Source of the DNA: Chlorogloeopsis sp038404745
GTDB lineage: Bacteria > Cyanobacteriota > Cyanobacteriia > Cyanobacteriales > Nostocaceae
Direction: 5' to 3'
Length of the DNA: 64,000 bases
Assembly: GCF_038404745.2 (NCBI RefSeq)
Contig: NZ_JAYKTT020000078.1
Coordinates: forward strand, 35,526 to 99,525
Positions 61,659-64,000 of this stretch are shown piece after piece; within the stretch, counting starts at the first letter, position 1; each line of letters opens with the position of its first letter. Under the pieces are notes generated by a model. That model was given only the letters and a program-made list of their open reading frames with translations, did not search any database and had not been told where the DNA came from. Position numbers and translations under genes: made by a program.

Positions 61659-62576
61659 GTGCCTATGACTTCTGGCAAAATGCATGTTGACGAAGTAGAC
61701 ACCAACACATCACTCGTGAGCCGATTGCTCGCATCCCAGTTCCCGCAATGGGCCGACCTTCCCATCGAGCCAGTTCAGTCCGCTGGCACAGACAATGCGG
61801 TCTATCGTCTCGGTAATGATATGGCTGTGCGGCTACCCCGTATCCATTGGGCTATCGCTCAGGTGGAGAAGGAGCACCATTGGTTGCCGAGACTTGCCTC
61901 TTTCCTACCGCTTACTATCCCCATTCCGCTCGCGAAGGGCGAACCTAGTGAGGGCTACCCCTGGCAGTGGTCAGTCTATCGGTGGCTCGAAGGTGAGAGC
62001 GCGACGATGGAGTCCATTGCCAATCCACGCCAGGCGGCAACCGATCTGGCGCAATTCATCGCAGATCTGCAAAGGATCGATACCACAGGCGGCCCGCTCG
62101 CTGTGGACAATAACTTGCGCGGCATTCCTCTAGCGATGCGAGACACGTACACCCGCGAGGCGATCACAGCCCTAGATGGCACGATCGATACCGATGCAGC
62201 AATTATAGTGTGGGAAGACGCCCTTCAGGCACCCGAATGGGATCGCGCACCTGTCTGGTTTCACGGAGACTTGCTACCTGGAAACCTGCTGGTCGAAGGA
62301 GGACGCTTAAGTGCCGTAATCGACTTTGGAGGTCTGGGTGTGGGAGATCCCGCCTGCGACTTGATGATCGCATGGGGATTGTTCTCAGGTGAGAGCCGGG
62401 ACGTGTTCCGCGTAGCACTAGGGATCGATGACGCGACGTGGGCGCGAGGTCGTGGCCACGCACTGTCCCAAGCGGTAATCTTCATCCCATACTACTTGAA
62501 CACCAACCCTGTGGGAGTCAGCAACGCCCGACGCACGATCAATGCAGTTCTTGCTGACTATAGGGCGAGCAATTGA
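61659..62576 (+). CDS. Aminoglycoside phosphotransferase-family kinase, GC-rich
   Basis: The 305-residue APH-fold kinase has the catalytic loop VWFHGDLLPGNLL (H-x-D-x-x-x-x-N) and the metal site AVIDFGGLGVGDPACDLMIAW. The N-lobe has GTDNAVYRLGNDMAVRLPR. It may phosphorylate an aminoglycoside or another small alcohol; the clinical role is not shown. The gene is visibly GC-richer than its surroundings (one 60-base line in it is 60% GC), with different codon use. This suggests horizontal transfer. A start at ATG 61665 is also possible. Confidence 0.88.
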   Translation: MPMTSGKMHVDEVDTNTSLVSRLLASQFPQWADLPIEPVQSAGTDNAVYRLGNDMAVRLPRIHWAIAQVEKEHHWLPRLASFLPLTIPIPLAKGEPSEGYPWQWSVYRWLEGESATMESIANPRQAATDLAQFIADLQRIDTTGGPLAVDNNLRGIPLAMRDTYTREAITALDGTIDTDAAIIVWEDALQAPEWDRAPVWFHGDLLPGNLLVEGGRLSAVIDFGGLGVGDPACDLMIAWGLFSGESRDVFRVALGIDDATWARGRGHALSQAVIFIPYYLNTNPVGVSNARRTINAVLADYRASN

Positions 62577-62712
62577 GGAAACCTGCAAAGCAGATGTCTT
62601 TGAGTAGTCTGAATTCACATAACAATGGCTTGCATCGGATGCTTTTCCGGACGGGGCTTGCGAGGGCAATCACTCTCACAGGCTCTTGATAGGTTTAAAA
62701 GCTTTATTAAAG

Positions 62713-64000
62713 CTAACAATCTAATTCACCAAACTTAGGACTCCACCAGCCTTTTTGCGTACTAAAGTAAGCCACATCCTTATGTTTTTTATCCTGACGG
62801 GACTCTTGAGCAGAACACCGTAGCATTGTCTTGTTCTGTCCCTCTTTGACGTAACTGTACTCTTCTAAAGGCTTTTTACACACTGGGCAGGGATATGAAG
62901 TTAGCTTCACTGGAGGTGTTTGCGGATTTTTATCTCTGCTTTCTTTTGTTCGAGGTAGTTCCCACTTTTTATTGAGTTCGTTCCAAAAGAGGACTGTATT
63001 TTCACACCCACTGACACATTTGAGGAAGTATTTCTTTTTAACTTTAGTACTCTTAATTTTGGCTAGAAAGTTGTTGCAATGAGGGCAGCGAGTTCTAGAA
63101 GTTTCATATTTGCGTTCCACTGGAGAAGCTTTAGCTTTATCTGATGTGAAAACCACGGTTTTTGCTTTTTTTAAAGCTGGTGCAAAGTAATTCTGATTCC
63201 AGGTTGTTAAGTAGTGCTGCCACCCCTGTTTGCCAAGAGCGATCGCATCGAGGGCGTCTTCCATCTTGGCTGTGAATTCTGCTTCCAGCAAATCAGGTAA
63301 TGCCTTCTGCAAAAAAGCATCGACTTCTAATCCTAAATCTGTCGGCTGTAAATTGTCTTTTGCTAACTGCACGTAACCCCGCTTCTTGAGGGTTGCAACA
63401 GTTGGAGCATAGGTACTAGGACGTCCTATTCCTTTGCGCTCCATTAGTTGCACCAGTTTCGGCTCACTGTAACGGGGTGGAGGTTGTGTCTGTTTTTTCT
63501 CATGGGCTGCATTTTCTAAGGTTAGGGCTTGTCCCTGCTGCAATACTGGTAAAACAGTATCCTGACTGAGGTTGTTCCAGTAACGAGCGTAACCGTAGAA
63601 TTCTACTACTTGACCTCTCGCTTGCCACAATAGTTGTCCAGATTGAGTTATAACTTGAGTTTTACGCAGTCGAGCAGAGCAGCATTGAGAGGCGATCGCT
63701 CGTTTCCAAATCATGACGTACAAATTGAATTCATCAGCGGGCAATTCTTGCCGCAATTGGACTGAGGGACGAAAAACATCTGTAGGACGGATCGCCTCAT
63801 GGGCTTCTTGAGCGCTTTTAGGACTGCGATGCTTGGCAAGCTTTTGCGGTACGTTCTGCGGATCGTGTTGTTCTAACCACTGCCGCGCACTCTTGACAAA
63901 CTCCGGACTCAACATGACTGAGTCTGTGCGCATATATGTAATTAACCCTGCCTCATATAGCTTTTGGGCGAGAAGCATAGTTTTGTCTGGAGTGAATTTG
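62713..64000 (-). CDS. topA: DNA topoisomerase I, C-terminal part (continues past the window end)
   Basis: The fragment begins beyond the right edge; residues KFTPDKT precede the first Met at 63978 in frame, so the true start is outside. It has the catalytic Tyr in GLITYMRTDS, then EAHEAIRPTDVF, YARYWN, RYSEPKLVQLMERKGIGRPS and DLGLEVDAFL. Two zinc-binding C-terminal units follow, with CPHCNN/C-x3-C-type (RTRCPHCNN) and YPCPVCKKPL. Type IA topoisomerases relax negative supercoils. The neighbouring sequence shows no sign of truncation. Confidence 0.9.
   Translation of the reverse strand, partial: KFTPDKTMLLAQKLYEAGLITYMRTDSVMLSPEFVKSARQWLEQHDPQNVPQKLAKHRSPKSAQEAHEAIRPTDVFRPSVQLRQELPADEFNLYVMIWKRAIASQCCSARLRKTQVITQSGQLLWQARGQVVEFYGYARYWNNLSQDTVLPVLQQGQALTLENAAHEKKQTQPPPRYSEPKLVQLMERKGIGRPSTYAPTVATLKKRGYVQLAKDNLQPTDLGLEVDAFLQKALPDLLEAEFTAKMEDALDAIALGKQGWQHYLTTWNQNYFAPALKKAKTVVFTSDKAKASPVERKYETSRTRCPHCNNFLAKIKSTKVKKKYFLKCVSGCENTVLFWNELNKKWELPRTKESRDKNPQTPPVKLTSYPCPVCKKPLEEYSYVKEGQNKTMLRCSAQESRQDKKHKDVAYFSTQKGWWSPKFGELDC

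Noticed and set aside
1..64000. CRISPR arrays, tRNA or rRNA genes
   Set aside because: No regularly spaced direct repeats and no T-loop-like GGTTCAAATCC/GGTTCGAATCC segments in a tRNA context were found; single matches were in coding or repeat DNA.

Overview
The window looks like chromosomal DNA of a filamentous cyanobacterium, most likely one of the Nostocales. The evidence is a dense scatter of GCGATCGC (HIP1) octamers, a sucrose synthase, the circadian output regulator RpaA, a ferredoxin-dependent sulfite reductase, DUF2555, MEKHLA, PAP/fibrillin and pheophorbide-oxygenase-type proteins, a Cph1-like phytochrome with its response regulator, tandem Yfr2-type sRNAs, and many short inverted-repeat elements and heptamer repeats in the intergenic regions. 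Species cannot be fixed from the sequence alone.

Layout. 0.1-2.7 kb: a histidine phosphatase, a HicB-like remnant and a compact three-gene cassette (coiled-coil protein, unknown protein, HNH nuclease) that could be a defence module. 2.8-5.1 kb: purH, two tandem Yfr2-like RNAs and a 38-residue membrane protein with its own terminator. 5.7-13.2 kb: a 1495-residue multi-PAS hybrid kinase and susA. 13.5-17.8 kb: a peptidoglycan-binding protein, an esterase that appears to start at CTG, DUF2555, coaBC and an acyltransferase. 18.2-23.5 kb: rpaA, a ParA, then a divergent AT-rich cassette in which a PD-(D/E)xK nuclease-like domain is fused to ParA and followed by a ParB-like protein and a broken winged-helix gene. 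23.6-34.2 kb: two glycosyltransferases, a phytochrome kinase with its response regulator, a cyclic-peptide-type ABC exporter, two eroded PIN toxin-antitoxin modules, a GNAT and a REC-GAF kinase. 34.8-44 kb: a peptidoglycan-binding protein, a SpoIIE-type phosphatase/anti-sigma pair, a NarL regulator, a WecG-type glycosyltransferase, ftsE, a membrane protein and an alpha/beta-hydrolase-fold protein without its triad. 44-52.5 kb: sir, rsmE, a TPR protein, a TetR regulator fused to an IS1 InsA-like domain, a lysine/alanine-rich protein, a lipase, a VOC protein and a MEKHLA protein. 52.5-57.6 kb (minus strand): exopolysaccharide export (GumC/Wzc-like, Wza-like, EpsI-like) preceded by a DUF2281/PIN pair. 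57.8-64 kb: a 33-residue membrane protein, a beta-propeller protein, a PAP/fibrillin, a Rieske/PaO oxygenase, a GC-rich phosphotransferase that looks foreign, and the C-terminal part of a topoisomerase I.

How the genes relate. Signal transduction dominates: three large sensor kinases, four response regulators and a partner-switch pair. Cell-envelope and polysaccharide export genes form a second theme. The accessory layer has two candidate nuclease cassettes, three decayed or partial PIN modules and at least four families of short non-autonomous inverted-repeat elements. These elements sit at gene ends, just upstream of start codons, and apparently once inside a kinase domain. No tRNA, rRNA, CRISPR array or complete transposase was seen. 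All function calls come from reading the translated sequences by eye; no database search was run.
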